Source: Pholiota molesta (taxonomy: Eukaryota; Basidiomycota; Agaricomycetes; Agaricales; Strophariaceae). From it: a DNA stretch of 64,000 nt. The stretch covers positions 558,001-622,000 of the forward strand of contig JACGCK010000003.1 in NCBI GenBank assembly GCA_014925825.1. Direction: 5' to 3'. Positions 49,385 through 61,438 of this stretch are shown one piece after another; positions within the stretch are counted from its first letter, which is position 1, and every line of letters begins with the position of its first letter. The notes under the pieces are model-generated. The model made no database searches. It was given only the letters and a program-made list of their open reading frames with translations, and had not been told where the DNA came from. Position numbers and translations under genes: made by a program.

Positions 49385-50909
49385 ATGGCCACCGACACTC
49401 CTATCTACGCCATCCCGATCAGCAAGCGCCCACCGCGCCCATGGTCTCGCATCTTCAAGGCCGTTTTGTTCTGCATACTCTTCAACCTCGCTTGCTTGAT
49501 GATCAATGGCTCTCAATTCGTCTTCCTGCTCCCATTTCGCGTTCTTCCCTTTAGATGGTCTAGGAAACTCTACTATGCTGGTATTCGCTACACCAAGGGT
49601 GCCTTTGGAAGCCTTCAAAGTTAATTCTTGCATCTTCAGTCGAAAATGTCGTCATTGACAAATCCCATCCCTGCAGTTCTCATGTGTTATTGGTTTGCGC
49701 CCACAAAACTCGTGATTACTTTCGAGACCGAAGGCATGGGGGCATTCACCCAGGATGAGCTTGACCGCTATGTAGTCAAGGACGAGGACGGCACACCCGT
49801 AGCGCTTGACCTGCCGACCAAGTTCGTGTTAATTGCCAATCATCAGGTGCGTGTAGCGCCCGTGCCTCTTGCCCCGCTGCTGACATTGTCCGCAATCCAG
49901 GTATACGCTGACTGGTGGTATGCATGGTGCTTCACATACTTCATGAGTCCTCATGGTATTCATCGTTACGTCTACATCACCTTGAAGAAGAGCCTTCGTT
50001 GGGTCCCCATTGTTGGTTGGGTAAGTGATTATTTCCATATGCGACTATGTCCACGTTCCACATATCCCGCAGGGTATGCAATTCTTCAAGTTCATTTTCC
50101 TGGCACGATCGTGGGCTTCTGATAGACAACAATTGGCGGTTGACCTTTCGTCCCTGGGAAGGGAGGCGGAACGAGAAGATAAACCTTTGTGCTTCATACT
50201 CTACCCTGAAGGAACCCTCGTCAGCAAGGACACTCGGCCTCGGAGTAAGAAATACGCAGACAAGATGGGCATTGTAAGATACTTGCTTATCGGAATGATA
50301 CGTTTACTCAAAGTAAATCGCAGTCCGACATGAAGCACGTCCTATTACCAAGGTCCACAGGGCTTCATTATAGCTTGCGTTCTTTGGCACCGAGAATACC
50401 TGACTTACGATTACTGGATCTGACTGTCGCATATCCTGGTAAGTCATTTCTGCCGAAAGAGATTAAAGGTGCTCATCAGATGCTCAGGGATCCCTCCGAT
50501 GGGATACGGACAGGATTATTATACCCTTAGATCCCTCTTCTTCGATGGGGTCGCCCCACCTGCCATCCATATACATCTCAGGATGTTTGACGTTAAAGCT
50601 GGGGTTCCAATTGGTGACCTTGCAGGGGCTTCAGCCACTTCTGACCCAGACCGCAAAGCCAAACATATAGAAGTAGATATTCCAAACGCAGAAAAGGAGG
50701 TATTTGATGTCTGGCTGAGGAAGCTCTGGCAAGAGAAAGACGAGGCGATGGACAAATTCTTCGAGAGGGAATCATTGGCTCTCAAGGATTCGAAAGCACC
50801 GGTCGTCGAAATTCCGTTGAAGCTGAGGCAGACACGAGAAATCCTAGACGCATTTTGTTTCTTCTGGCCGGCAGGTGTTGCATACTTATGGGGTAGAATA
50901 CGGCAATGA
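49385..50909 (+). CDS. PlsC-family lysophospholipid acyltransferase (LCLAT1/CST26-like)
   Basis: After a short cytosolic leader (MATDTPIYAIPISKRPPRPW), a membrane segment (VLFCILFNLACLMI) anchors the protein, probably in the ER. Conserved acyltransferase motifs follow: the NH(X4)D block as FVLIANHQ|VYADWWYAW across an intron, then LRWVPIVGW, GMQFFKFIFLARSW, and CFILYPEGTLVSKDTR with the PEG motif. LLPRSTGLHYSLRSLAPR and the later AYPG|IPPMGYGQDYY continue the family pattern. A C-terminal hydrophobic helix (ILDAFCFFWPAGVAYLWG) ends the protein at 50909. The order resembles fungal CST26/PSI1 and animal LCLAT1, which remodel phosphatidylinositol or cardiolipin. Which lysolipid is used cannot be read from the sequence. 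The start codon is 114 bp from the F-box-like gene start on the other strand, a divergent promoter. Confidence 0.88.
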
Positions 50910-50970
50910 GTGTAGGCAGAGTACATACATCGTGGAATTAGGTGTATCGATATGAATATGACATTGCTGT

Positions 50971-51411
50971 TTAACTGAAGCCGCTTTGGTTGCGCTTCTC
51001 CTCGATTTTCTTCACCATGAACAGGCTGCTGTCCAGGAACCTGTCGACGCAGTTTGCGAGACATGATTGTTCGCTCGAAGAAAAGTATTTGCCGGGAGTG
51101 CCAGTGACACATCTGAGGAGGGCAACGTAAGGATGAGAGCCTAACAGGGTGGCTAAAAGAGACCGCGCACTTGTTCCAGCAGGTACCGGTGAGTTGCTGG
51201 ATTGATGACTGCATTTTCGCCTTCGATGGAACCCCATGTCAGATTCGAAATGAAGGAAGCCGGCCAGGAGGAACTGGTTCACATGCACATACCATCGCTT
51301 GTTCCCTTTCCAGGAAGGTCGCCAGCTCTTTCTGCGGAAGTATCAGACATAAACGTGCATGGCGGCTAGAATGACACGTACTTGCGTGGCCTCGTCGAAT
51401 TTCTGATCCAT
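50971..51411 (-). CDS. TIM8: Small Tim chaperone, TIM8 family
   Basis: Four exons encode a protein of under 100 residues. Exon 1 is MDQKFDEATQ, exon 2 KELATFLEREQAM, exon 3 AKMQSSIQQLTGTCWNK, and the last begins with CVTGTPGKYFSSSEQSCLAN. Together they form the twin CX3C motif (CWNKC and CLANC), followed by CVDRFLDSSLFMVKK. This is the Tim8 type, which partners Tim13 to carry inner-membrane precursors through the intermembrane space. Tim8 is imported by Mia40-driven disulfide formation and has no presequence, as seen here. The junctions are phase-consistent. The stop is at 50971-50973. Confidence 0.93.
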
Positions 51412-51874
51412 GGTGTGTGCTGTGGAATGGGCGTCTGCAGGAGAGCGTGGCCCAAAAAACGCGGCGGGGCTGACATAAGAGGGTGGCCGGAATAGGCAGT
51501 TGGTTCCCGAGCGGGCATGGTTGGGCGTTCTGGAGGAAAATAAGCATCTCGGTCGTTGCTTCTGCCAATGTTACACAAGTATGAGTTCCTAAAAACAATC
51601 CGTCCACGAGCGTTCATTTCGGGTAGGGCAATACCTTTCTGTCCCTCTTCGCGCCCGTCCTATATAGCACAGGGGGCTGCGCCTCCGCCTTCTCCTCCCT
51701 AATCCCTTCCTGCGCTCGAGTTCTGACCTACTTTACGGCACCCAATCCTCTCTTGGCCGGCAACAACATTTACACGTGAGTCACATCCATCGTCGTCCTT
51801 GCAAGTCGCTCAACTCAAAAACAAGTCCAAGAGGCTCCGAACAGCTCTTCTTTGTATCTGTATCCTCGTCTTTC
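51412..51874. promoter_or_regulatory. Divergent promoter TIM8 / Ies1 paralogue 2
   Basis: 463 bp between opposed start codons. It becomes T/C-rich on the plus strand near the second gene (about 51640-51735), as often seen just upstream of fungal transcription starts. No other gene is seen. Confidence 0.4.
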
Positions 51875-53637
51875 ATGGCCGCCAACGCTTCCGCCTCGTC
51901 CTCCCATGGCCCGATTCCACCATGGGTCGCTGAAGCCCATTCACCGTCAGTATTAATTTCCTTGGCAGCACTTGCGTTATTCAACGAGATTTTGAATCCG
52001 CTCGTAGTGTTGCATACCACAGCCGCAAGGCGTTGCCCATCAAGCGGAATGATGCCGAGCCTTTGTCGCGGGAGGACGTGCAGTTCGATCTGCTCAACTA
52101 CATATTCAGCGACACGCGCGCCGTGTTCACCAGTCCAAACTCCGGCAAGGTGACATTTGGCGACCTATATGTGTCGGCTCTGTATACCTCCAATAAATGC
52201 TCTAAAGTGTTGAAGGAAAAAATGGTTGAGACCCCTGCGTTCAGTATCGAATTTGCCAAAATAGCTCTGTTGACGAACGTCGGTCGTATCAACACCACCA
52301 TGGCTTGTAAGACCTCAATGCTCTGCCGCCGTCCTCGCCCTGCGTATAAATTTAACTGATGCGCATGACATCACAGTCTTTCCGGAAATGAAGACGGCTC
52401 TAAGGACATATCATCCGGTGCCTTCATTGCAGAAGACAGACGGCAACGCACAAGATGCACCCCGTATTAAGAATTGTCTGAAAGCAGCACTTCTGCCCTC
52501 TGAGACCAAGAATGCCCCGCCCTCCACACCGGAGGAGGTGTTGGCTAAAATGGTGAGATTCATCTGCATCCACCTTTTTCTTTGTACTGACCCGAAAAAG
52601 AGGGCCGGATTTCACCCTCCGACCAGCGTAGTCAATCTTATCTTTGTCCTGGCAAACCATGCTGCGGTGAGGCCCTTTTCCATTTCTTGATATTTCTCTG
52701 ATTTTCACCGCCTTCCGTTAGCCTCTCGCCAGCATTCACTTTGATGGCTGCCTGAATTTCCTCGATTTGTTTCTACCCCGCACCTGGCTATCATCAGCCG
52801 ATCGCGGAAGAGCCTTCCTCTGGCTCTTATACCATTATCTCGAAAGTGAACACCCACCTAATCCTTTTGACGACACCCACTCCACAAAACACCCTGGCAA
52901 GGTCCCAAGCATGCGTCGGCTTACGCCTGCAGAGTACGCACGCGAAAATGTCGACACGCCGGAGGAGGTTCAGTGGGGAAACATGATGTCAGCACAACGA
53001 AACAGATTCCTACAAAGACTGGTCACATCCATCGAGGTTGATCGAAAAGCAAAAGCCTCAACAGCACCGCATTTTGTCACAGGTCGTTTAACTCCATTAA
53101 TGATTGGTGCAAAATAGAATGACTGATAGACTTACCAATCTATGCTGTAGAAACAGGCAACAACCTTCCACGATCTCAGCGGCAAGAACCCTCATTGGCA
53201 CAAGACGATCCCGCCTTCCTGTTTTATGTTCCCAGTACACAGCCAGATCCTGGCCAGCCGCAGCCGAAGCGTAAATATATCTTTTGAGCTCCGGAGAAAT
53301 AAAGAAATGAACATTGATAACTTCATATAGGTTCCTATCACGGACATACAGCGACTGCTTCTGAACGTCAAGAGCGCAGTATGCTTGAACGTGCGTTTGA
53401 AAAACGATCAAGTATGTATTTTCAGCTCATAACTTTCCTAACAGAGGCATGGTACACGGCATCGATCGATCCTCTAGTGGATTCGGACGAGGAGATCCAG
53501 GATGAAAACACGCGAATAGATTATGGTAAATCCCTGTATCTTGCGTATATTATCCGGAACAGATGCTAACAATAGTTTTAGCTCGCCGGCTGGGAGTTAT
53601 CTCTAGGATACTTCGGCGCCCACCGACCCCCATTTAA
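51875..53637 (+). CDS. Ies1-family protein, paralogue 2
   Basis: Exon 1 gives MAANASASSSHGPIPPWVAE. Exon 2 opens RKALPIKRNDAEPLSREDVQ, followed by FDLLNYIFSDTRAVFT, FGDLYVSALYTSNKCSKVLK and ALLTNVGRINTTMA|FFPEMK with TALRTYHPVPSLQKTDGN and NLIFVLANHAA. CLNFLDLFLPRTWLSS and RAFLWLLYHYLESEHPPNPF complete the domain. It shares the whole block order with the gene at 41216-43139 but is shorter in the middle: the long Lys/Glu-rich and poly-Asp region is missing. The tail is similar: SIDPLVDSDEEIQDENTRID, then ARRLGVISRILRR, ending at 53635-53637. The product is probably an INO80-associated Ies1 variant. Whether both copies are used is unknown. Confidence 0.8.
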
Positions 53638-54031
53638 AATGTATCGATATCAACATATAGGACAATATATCCCCTGCTCAATTCCTGTTTGCTTTCGGTT
53701 ACTTACTGCTCTTGTATTGGTGCTTTCCTTGTTTTCGTGTGGGTTTCGAGAAGTGTATACCTTTTTGTATGTAACGATATATTCAATGTGACTGCCAACG
53801 ACCACAAAATCTACCACACCGAACTGTTATAAAATACAAACGGGATCCGGTCCCCAGCCCCTAATTAAAGAACGTGATATGGCAACCCCAAGTATGAACC
53901 GGTGCCCAAGAAATATGTCAAGAAAACGAAACCGCTATCTGCTACCATAAGTTACGGATCGAGACTAGCTCAAATTCACGATGCCTGTGATAAGTAAAAC
54001 ATGCGAGGAGAAAATTGAGATCTTAAAAATC
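53638..54031. other. Convergent 3' intergenic region
   Basis: 394 bp between the stops of Ies1 paralogue 2 (+) and the next gene (-). No RNA gene or repeat recognised. Confidence 0.35.
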
Positions 54032-55251
54032 TTAAAAACCTCCTGGAAGAGCCAATACTGGGTGTTCAAAACCAATACGCGGACGGAGAGGCATGAGATC
54101 CGCAGGGGCACTGCGTCGCCTCCATTTGTAATCCACCTCGTCCTTCGGGGAAGGGTTCCCGAACATGCATTCCGACGACAATGTACGCCTCCTCAGCTTG
54201 AAAAGCATGTCGTTGGCCCTTTGGTCTCGCGACGTGTCGCGAGAGTTGAAGGTCTGGAGATTTCGCTCCGTCAATTCGATAGGCGACACCGTATGTGACC
54301 GGGGGACGACCAGGGTTGTCACCCGGATTTGCGGGAGCGAGGGAAAGATGGGCGACTTGGGAGGCAGTGCGCGTTGCTTCTGTTCCGCTTCAACGGGCGC
54401 AACAGGCGCGACGGGCTGAGGTGCCGTCGCCGGTGTCCGCAGCGGCATCCGCAGTCGTCCTACATCGACGGATGGCCGTGGCTGGGGAGGAGGAGCGGTG
54501 GCGGGCGCCAACCCTGGAATCAAGACGGTATCTGCCTTCCTGGCCTGGGGAGTAAAGCGTGCAGAAATTTGATCGAGCGAAGGTAATCCATGCGAAGGCT
54601 GCCTATTGTCCCCGTATTTCTTCTGGACTTTCTGTTCAGGTAATCTAAAGTCCACCTGTTCCACCCAACTCTCTGGGATGCCTTCTTGACGGTCGTGAAG
54701 TGTTTCGAAAAGGGCGAGGGGAGACACGAGGCCAGGGGAAGGAAGAGTATAGTGAAAGATAGCGGGAGAATCCGGAGGAGTCTTGGGTGTCGTAGCAGCA
54801 GAAGGCGAAGGAGGAGCTTGGAGCTTGGACAAAAAGAGGGCACGCCTTTCAGCTATGAAGGGCAATAATACTGTGTTATACTATGATCTGTTATCTAGCA
54901 AGAACGGAAGAAAATACCTTGCTTATTCTTGTGGGTCCTCAAAGCAATCTCTTTACGGAGATCGCCCTCTCGCTTTGCACCACTATATGTCTTGGAAGAA
55001 CTCAACAAACTTTGGAAGCGGTCGTTCTCGAGGCCTTTCCCCGCCACGGAGGTGTCATTGCGGTTCAGAGGCGAGGAGGGTCTCTTGAAATTGGAAACCG
55101 TGGGTGGTGGAGTTAAATGGGTAGGCCTGAAACCCTCGTCGCGCGAGGTCAAGATCAGGGATCTGAATGGGGAGACCGGTTCGGGGCAATGTTCTTCTGG
55201 AGGGGCCAGAGAGATGGAAATCTGAGGAACAGTGTAGGTGGCGAAATCCAT
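54032..55251 (-). CDS. Unrecognised fungal protein, Pro/Ser-rich
   Basis: Two exons are joined at HKNKQ|AERRALFLSKL (donor near 54920, acceptor near 54850). The start MDFATYTVPQISISLAPPEE is the first Met after a run of clearly non-coding sequence. The protein has about 380 residues, is rich in Pro, Ser, Arg and Leu, and is probably largely disordered. Short segments that look structured or conserved are TYTVPQISISL, FHYTLPSPGLVSPLALFE, ESWVEQVDFRLPEQKVQKKY and HGLPSLDQISARF. There is no signal peptide, membrane helix or known motif. I cannot give it a function. The frame, the clean intron and codon-like composition support it as a real gene. Confidence 0.6.
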
Positions 55252-55732
55252 AGAAGAAAAAGAGGACAAGAGGATGATACAAGGAAGGAAATGGTGGCCA
55301 GCACCAGTGCTAATGTTGCAGGCGTTGAACGACACCGAGAACAAGAAAGAAAGAAAGAAAGAAGGAGAAAGCACTGCAACACTGATGGGCAAGGAGGCTC
55401 ACACGTCCCGTCACACTTGATCATATACTCGCCACCACACGTTACCACCTTGGCGATCCCAAATATAAAATCACACGTTGCGAAGGCCCGACGAGTTTTG
55501 GCTGCATGTTCCATTGCTACTCAGGTGTGGCTTACTTCACAACCAAATCACCCATAAAGCATCAGATTTCCAGGAAACTACGACAGTAACTGCGTCTGCA
55601 TTATGTATGAGGGGATATCAGATCCATTCCGTCCCATAAATTCAGTGTATATAGCGAGCATCACTACAGTACTTACATACCCAATTCTAGATTCAATTCG
55701 AGAACGCCTTTGTGTCGGTCTGGATACTGCAT
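55252..55732. other. Intergenic with GAAA microsatellite
   Basis: 481 bp. A (GAAA)n run lies at about 55343-55370. Otherwise it presumably holds the promoter of the unknown gene and the 3' end of LYS1. The long minus-strand open frame across it (ending 55155) is low-complexity and overlaps the start of the unknown gene in another frame. Confidence 0.5.
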
Positions 55733-57005
<1,273 letters not shown>

Positions 57006-57167
57006 TTTGTGAGAGGATATGAAGGTAGGTTAAGAAAAATGTTGCGCTGCTTGATCGATGATCACTAGGAAGCAAATGACTCATTGATAAGATCAGATCT
57101 TGCCATGCCAAATAAGGGCACTGCCACTGTACTACTTACAGTTAAAGTGCTAAGAAAGATTGCTTTG

Positions 57168-58328
57168 CTAGGATTTACCACTATCAGCCACCGCCTTCTT
57201 CACCAGAGCATCCAGACGCTGCATGACTTCGGGTTTCCCCTTCTCGAAGTTTTCAAAGTGTTGCGTCGCAGAACCAACAGTTATATAGTCGTCTCCTTTT
57301 CTTAATCCCTCCACTGTAAGATCAGTGAATTCGTCAAGGGGCATCCAAAATTTGGACAACATTTCAGTTGTTCCGTATGCTGTGGTTATCCATTGTCAGT
57401 TCAAACAAGTTATCGGAAGAGGATCATGATCATGGCCTACGGTCGTGGAGTTCCGATTCGACAAGTCTAAATAAGCAAAAGGCGTTCAAACAAGCTTTAA
57501 AATCCTGATAGGAAGGAATGTATACATACGGAGGAATTATCTCCATCACATGTATATTTGTCTCATCAAGCTGGGCGCGGAGGCTGGTGGTAAAGCTTCG
57601 TAATGCGGCCTTAGACGCCGAGTAGTTTGGCAGCCCAGGCGCTGGGACAATTCCCAGACCCGAGGTTACTGTGACAATGAAAGAAGGCTTTCCTTCCTCC
57701 TAAATTAATTAAGTCAATTAAAATCGCAAGAAGGAGGAAATACTTCGGCGATCGTACTTACCGACCGTTTCAAGAAGTGGGGCAAGACATATGTTATCAA
57801 GGCAACGATTGAAGTGTAGTTGATGTTGATTTCTTGAAGCACCTCTAGACACGGGCGCCCGTTAGTTCTGGAAACATGACGCATATAGCCAGATCTATTA
57901 GATCATACTGGAAAGATCCACGCTTTTCGTGAAGTCGATTTGATGTTGTATTCCCGCATTAAGAATAACCGTGTCGAGCTAGAGACGATAAAACACCGAC
58001 ATTAGCAATAAGAACAGAATTGGCTCTATGATACACTAAATGCAACCGCAAATAATGGATAAAAACATACGTCGGGGAACTTTGCAATAAGGCTGCCCAC
58101 AGAGGTTTTCAGCGTTTCCAAGTCGGCGCCGACGTCGAGATACAGAGGCTCAATCCCCTCGACCGCGCGCAACGCGTCGAGGCGATCCTGTCTGCGCCCC
58201 GCCGCGACGACGGTTGGGCGGCTAGGAAGCTTGGCGATCCGCAGTGCGAGCGCACGGCCGATGCCAGAGGTGGCACCCGTGACAAGGATGCATTTGGCGT
58301 CGTCGAGGGAGGCTGGAGCGGGTGGCAT
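57168..58328 (-). CDS. Short-chain dehydrogenase/reductase (classical SDR, DltE-like)
   Basis: NAD(P)-binding motif VTGATSGIGRALALRIAKL at the N-terminus, then TVVAAGRRQDRLDAL, NAG-type LDTVILNAGIQHQ, VTVTSGLGIVPAPGLP and the active-site YSASK (NYSASKAALRSF). The C-terminus reads EFTDLTVEGLRKGDDYITVG and ends KKAVADSGKS at 57168. Several introns (about 57380-57720) separate the second half. There is no targeting signal. The substrate is unknown; this SDR subgroup includes many fungal oxidoreductases of undefined role. The start MPPAPASLDDAKCILV sits just before the Rossmann strand, the usual distance. Confidence 0.85.
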
Positions 58329-58794
58329 GGTTAACGGCGATTTGTCGGTTCGAAGACCGTCTGAGTCCTCTTGGCTTGGAGACCAATAAGCAGTTAAAGT
58401 TGGTGAGAGCTGAGCGAGATTTGGAGTCTGAAGCTCGGATATATGCGCTGGAATTTACGCCTTTATATATGTTCTCGAAGCGACGTGAGATTCTTGGTGG
58501 AACGGTTAGGCAGTTGTTTACTGAATTGATATGTGGCAATGGGCCAACAGAAGATATTAAGCGACATGGCCGCCTGTACGCGCGTACTCTCTGCTTGATC
58601 AGGTTCAAACCCTCTACCCAGGAGATCGTTGGGTACATGTGGGGTACAATCTGGTATAATGAGGACACGGACGATTAATATCCGATTATGTCATGCATCT
58701 AATCTTATCTCGTATCACGGCCCGTGATCGTCCACGCTTCAAACATTATTGCCACACATTGACACCGGGCCTGTATACTTGATCTGCCACACCA
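58329..58794. promoter_or_regulatory. Divergent promoter SDR / TTC1-like gene
   Basis: 466 bp between opposed starts. A plus-strand open frame (58322-58678) crosses it, but it has no recognisable domain and begins inside the SDR start region, so I do not call it a gene. Confidence 0.4.
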
Positions 58795-60000
58795 ATGCCA
58801 TCCACCTCACCCCCCACAGAAACTTGTCCCATCGACGATGCTGCCTCTCACGTTCCGAGCCAGCGCACGGACCCCACTGACGAGCCTGCGTCTACCAAAC
58901 CACCTCCAGCGGCAGAAGTGAGTGAGTCCAACACAACCCAAATAATACCCATCGCACCACAGGAACAAGCGCTAATCGCAACATTACATCGTATCAGGAC
59001 GCTCTAGAGCAGGCGGGCGCCTACAAAGCTGAGGGGACGGACGCCTTCCGCGCTGGCCGCTGGGCTGAGGCGCTTGCGTCGTACCAGGCGGCGCTGCAGT
59101 GCCTCCCCAAACGAGCGAGTCCTACTGCTACTGGCACGCCTCCAGGGCCTACCAGAGAGAATATCGGCGACGAAGAGGATGAGACATCGTCTTCCATTCG
59201 TAGCTCGAGCGCAAAAGGGAAAGGGAAGGCGAAAGAAGAGAGTGCGAGGGTGGAGGAGGAAGTAGTGGACTTGACTTCACCTGCTTTGAGCGCAGCGGAT
59301 AAGAAAACCGCGCGCCTGCGTGCAGTCCTGCACGCGAACGTCGGCGCGTGCTTCGTAAAACTGGTGCGTGTCTCTCGTACCTAGCATAGTCATGCAATCC
59401 AACTTGAATATTCCCCAGGGCGACCACAAGGAGGCCGTACAGGCTTGCTCTCAGGGTGCGTTCGCTGAACGCACCATACTGCAGGTTATCTAATCCTCCT
59501 TGCATTCGCAGCGATCCTGGACGACCCGGCGTACGTAAAAGCAAGAGAACGACGAGCGGCATCCAACGAGATCATTGGTACCTGGACGAGTCTCACCTCC
59601 GCACAGGAAGGTAAGTACACCCCGGCGCCTCTATCCCTACCTTCGTCCTCAACTACTGTATTCGTACTCACGATTCACGTATTTGGTAATAGACTATAAT
59701 GCCCTCCTACAGTTGCACACTACGCCAGCGCAACAGGCCGAGGTACGTAGGAAGTTGCAGCTGCTTAAGCCAAGCCTGGAGGCGGCGCAGAAGCGAGAGA
59801 CGGACGAGATGCTGGGCAAGCTCAAGGGGCTGGGGAATAGTATATTAGGTGCGTACGCCCCTTGCGCACACTTATGCTAATGTTGACGTTGGCCTGCACT
59901 TTCCTCCGTGGTGTGTGTAGGGAATTTTGGGCTGTCGACCGACAACTTCAAGTTTGAGCCGAACGGGGCGGGTGGGTATTCGCTTAACTTTACGCGTTAG
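58795..60000 (+). CDS. TPR protein similar to TTC1
   Basis: Exon 1 ends at PPPAAE|, exon 2 begins DALEQAGAYKAEGTDAFRAG. This and RWAEALASYQAALQCLP form the first TPR. After a charged insert, RLRAVLHANVGACFVKL|GDHKEAVQACSQ and AILDDPAYVKARERRA give two further TPRs. The C-terminal signature DEMLGKLKGLGNSILG|NFGL with STDNFKFEPNGAGGYSLNFT is the conserved end of TTC1-type proteins. These bind Hsp90/Hsp70 or signalling partners in animals; the fungal role is less clear. Introns are short with good borders. The stop is at 59998-60000. Confidence 0.88.
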
Positions 60001-60122
60001 GCAAGAGCGCGGGGTGCGGGGATGTGTATATGTGGTGTATACAGGATGTGCGTGGTATATAGATATTAGTTATCTTAATGCTTGATGACTGGATTGGTAT
60101 ACATAAGAAGGTATCGGGTGGT

Positions 60123-61248
60123 TCATGTCAGATAGGTAATCCCAGAACCACTCGGATAGCGCGTGAACTTGTGCGGCGGCCATACCTTTGTAACTTTAGC
60201 AAGCGAACATGAATAGGAACGACAATGAGCACTCACCTTGGCTATTATCCGGCCTTTCACTAGCGCAATTGGCACAGGCCCGTAAACGCGCGAGTCGCGC
60301 GACCACGCCGCATTGTCGCCCGAAATCCACACATGTCCCTCCGGTACCCTAATATGCTCCGTGCTTGGCGCGCACTCACCTGTGGGGTCCACACACACCA
60401 CGTCGCCCGGGAGGCCCAGCAGGCGCTTGCAAACCATCCTCCCACGGTGGATGGGTGATTCTATGACGATCAAGTCCCCGCGGACGAGTGGAGCGTTGAG
60501 ATGGCGGATAGAGAAGCGGTCTTCGAGAATTATTTCGCCGGAGGTGGCAAAAGTGGGGAGCATGGAAGGGCCATATGTCTAGGGGGAGAAAGGAGAGTGG
60601 ATATGAGTGGATGACAGGGGCGGTTTGGGTTGGAGAAGGTGAATAGGGAACAGGACTAAGAGAATTAGAACGCACTAAGGATAGACGCCCGATGTGTGCG
60701 TGCACGAGATGCACGAAGAACATCGCGTTAAGGAACTACAGCATGGTCATCAGTCAGCGCCATACATATGATAGCGAGCTTGCCCGCCATGCGCATGTGC
60801 ACGAAGGGCGACGGTAGGCGGGAGTGGAAATGACTAACGTGCGCGGCGTACATCAGGGCGGCTTTGCGCGGCGCCACCACCACGCGCGCTCGGTACACCC
60901 CACAAACCAGGCGCGAATGCGCGATCGAATGCGTCGGAGGAAGCGTAGTACTATGCCCAGCCCCGGCGCCTCTGTGGCTGCCGACGCCGGACCGGAGGGG
61001 GCATGGGACGAGCGGGGGTCGTGGCGCAGCGCTTTGCCCTTTCCTTTTTCCGCTAGTGTCCTCGTGCTGTACGGCCGCGACTGACAGAGAGAAAAGGCCG
61101 GGGCTCGGGGGTGTGGTATTGCCAGCAGCCAAGGCCGCAGTGCGCGAGCATTTGTTCGGTGAGTTGTGAGCCTTGCGGGTGGATGAGAGAGCCGGTGGGC
61201 TGCGGGAGTTGTGCTGTTGTGCAGCCAAGTACGGAGAGGGGAGGTCAT
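60123..61248 (-). CDS. IMP1: Mitochondrial inner-membrane signal peptidase subunit 1 (IMP1, S26 family)
   Basis: The serine-lysine dyad is visible: TYGPSMLPTFATSGEI holds the nucleophile Ser and GRMVCKRLLGLPGDVVCVDP the general-base Lys. VPEGHVWISGDNAAWSRDSR and YGPVPIALVKGRIIAK complete the S26 blocks. Imp1 removes sorting peptides from intermembrane-space proteins such as cytochrome b2. Upstream exons read RKAALMYAAH|FLNAMFFVHLVHAHI, a membrane helix. The proposed start at 61248 adds a presequence-like leader with SRPYSTRTLAEKGKGK. That leader and the MYAAH segment are one frame apart at a four-C run (60898-60901, plus strand), and one added base joins them. A shorter protein beginning near MYAAH is the alternative. 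The 51-nt intron 60236-60186 is stop-free in frame. Stop 60123-60125. Confidence 0.8.
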
Positions 61249-61438
61249 GGTGGCTAAGGCATGAAATGGACACAGCCTGGGTCCTGGGCGAAGCGGGCAC
61301 GACTGAGCGCGTCGTCGGTGGGAGGGTTACAAAATGCAATATTTCGGATTTGTTACTTATGTAATTCACTTTGGGTGAATCTTATCTGCTAAGTGCAGGA
61401 TCGATTAAGCGCTTGCGCGTTCTTGACACCACCTGAAA

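Noticed and set aside
58590..58625. GGTTCAAACCC resembling a tRNA B box
   Set aside because: The flanking bases do not form a T-arm, acceptor or anticodon stem on either strand.
58322..58678. 118-codon plus-strand open frame in the SDR/TTC1 divergent promoter
   Set aside because: It begins over the SDR start, has no recognisable domain and no supporting exon structure.
60728..61369. Long minus-strand open frame of 213 codons overlapping the IMP1 leader
   Set aside because: Only its end (RKAALMYAAH) fits IMP1. The rest is probably a G+C-rich shadow frame, though it is the alternative if the IMP1 frame break is real.
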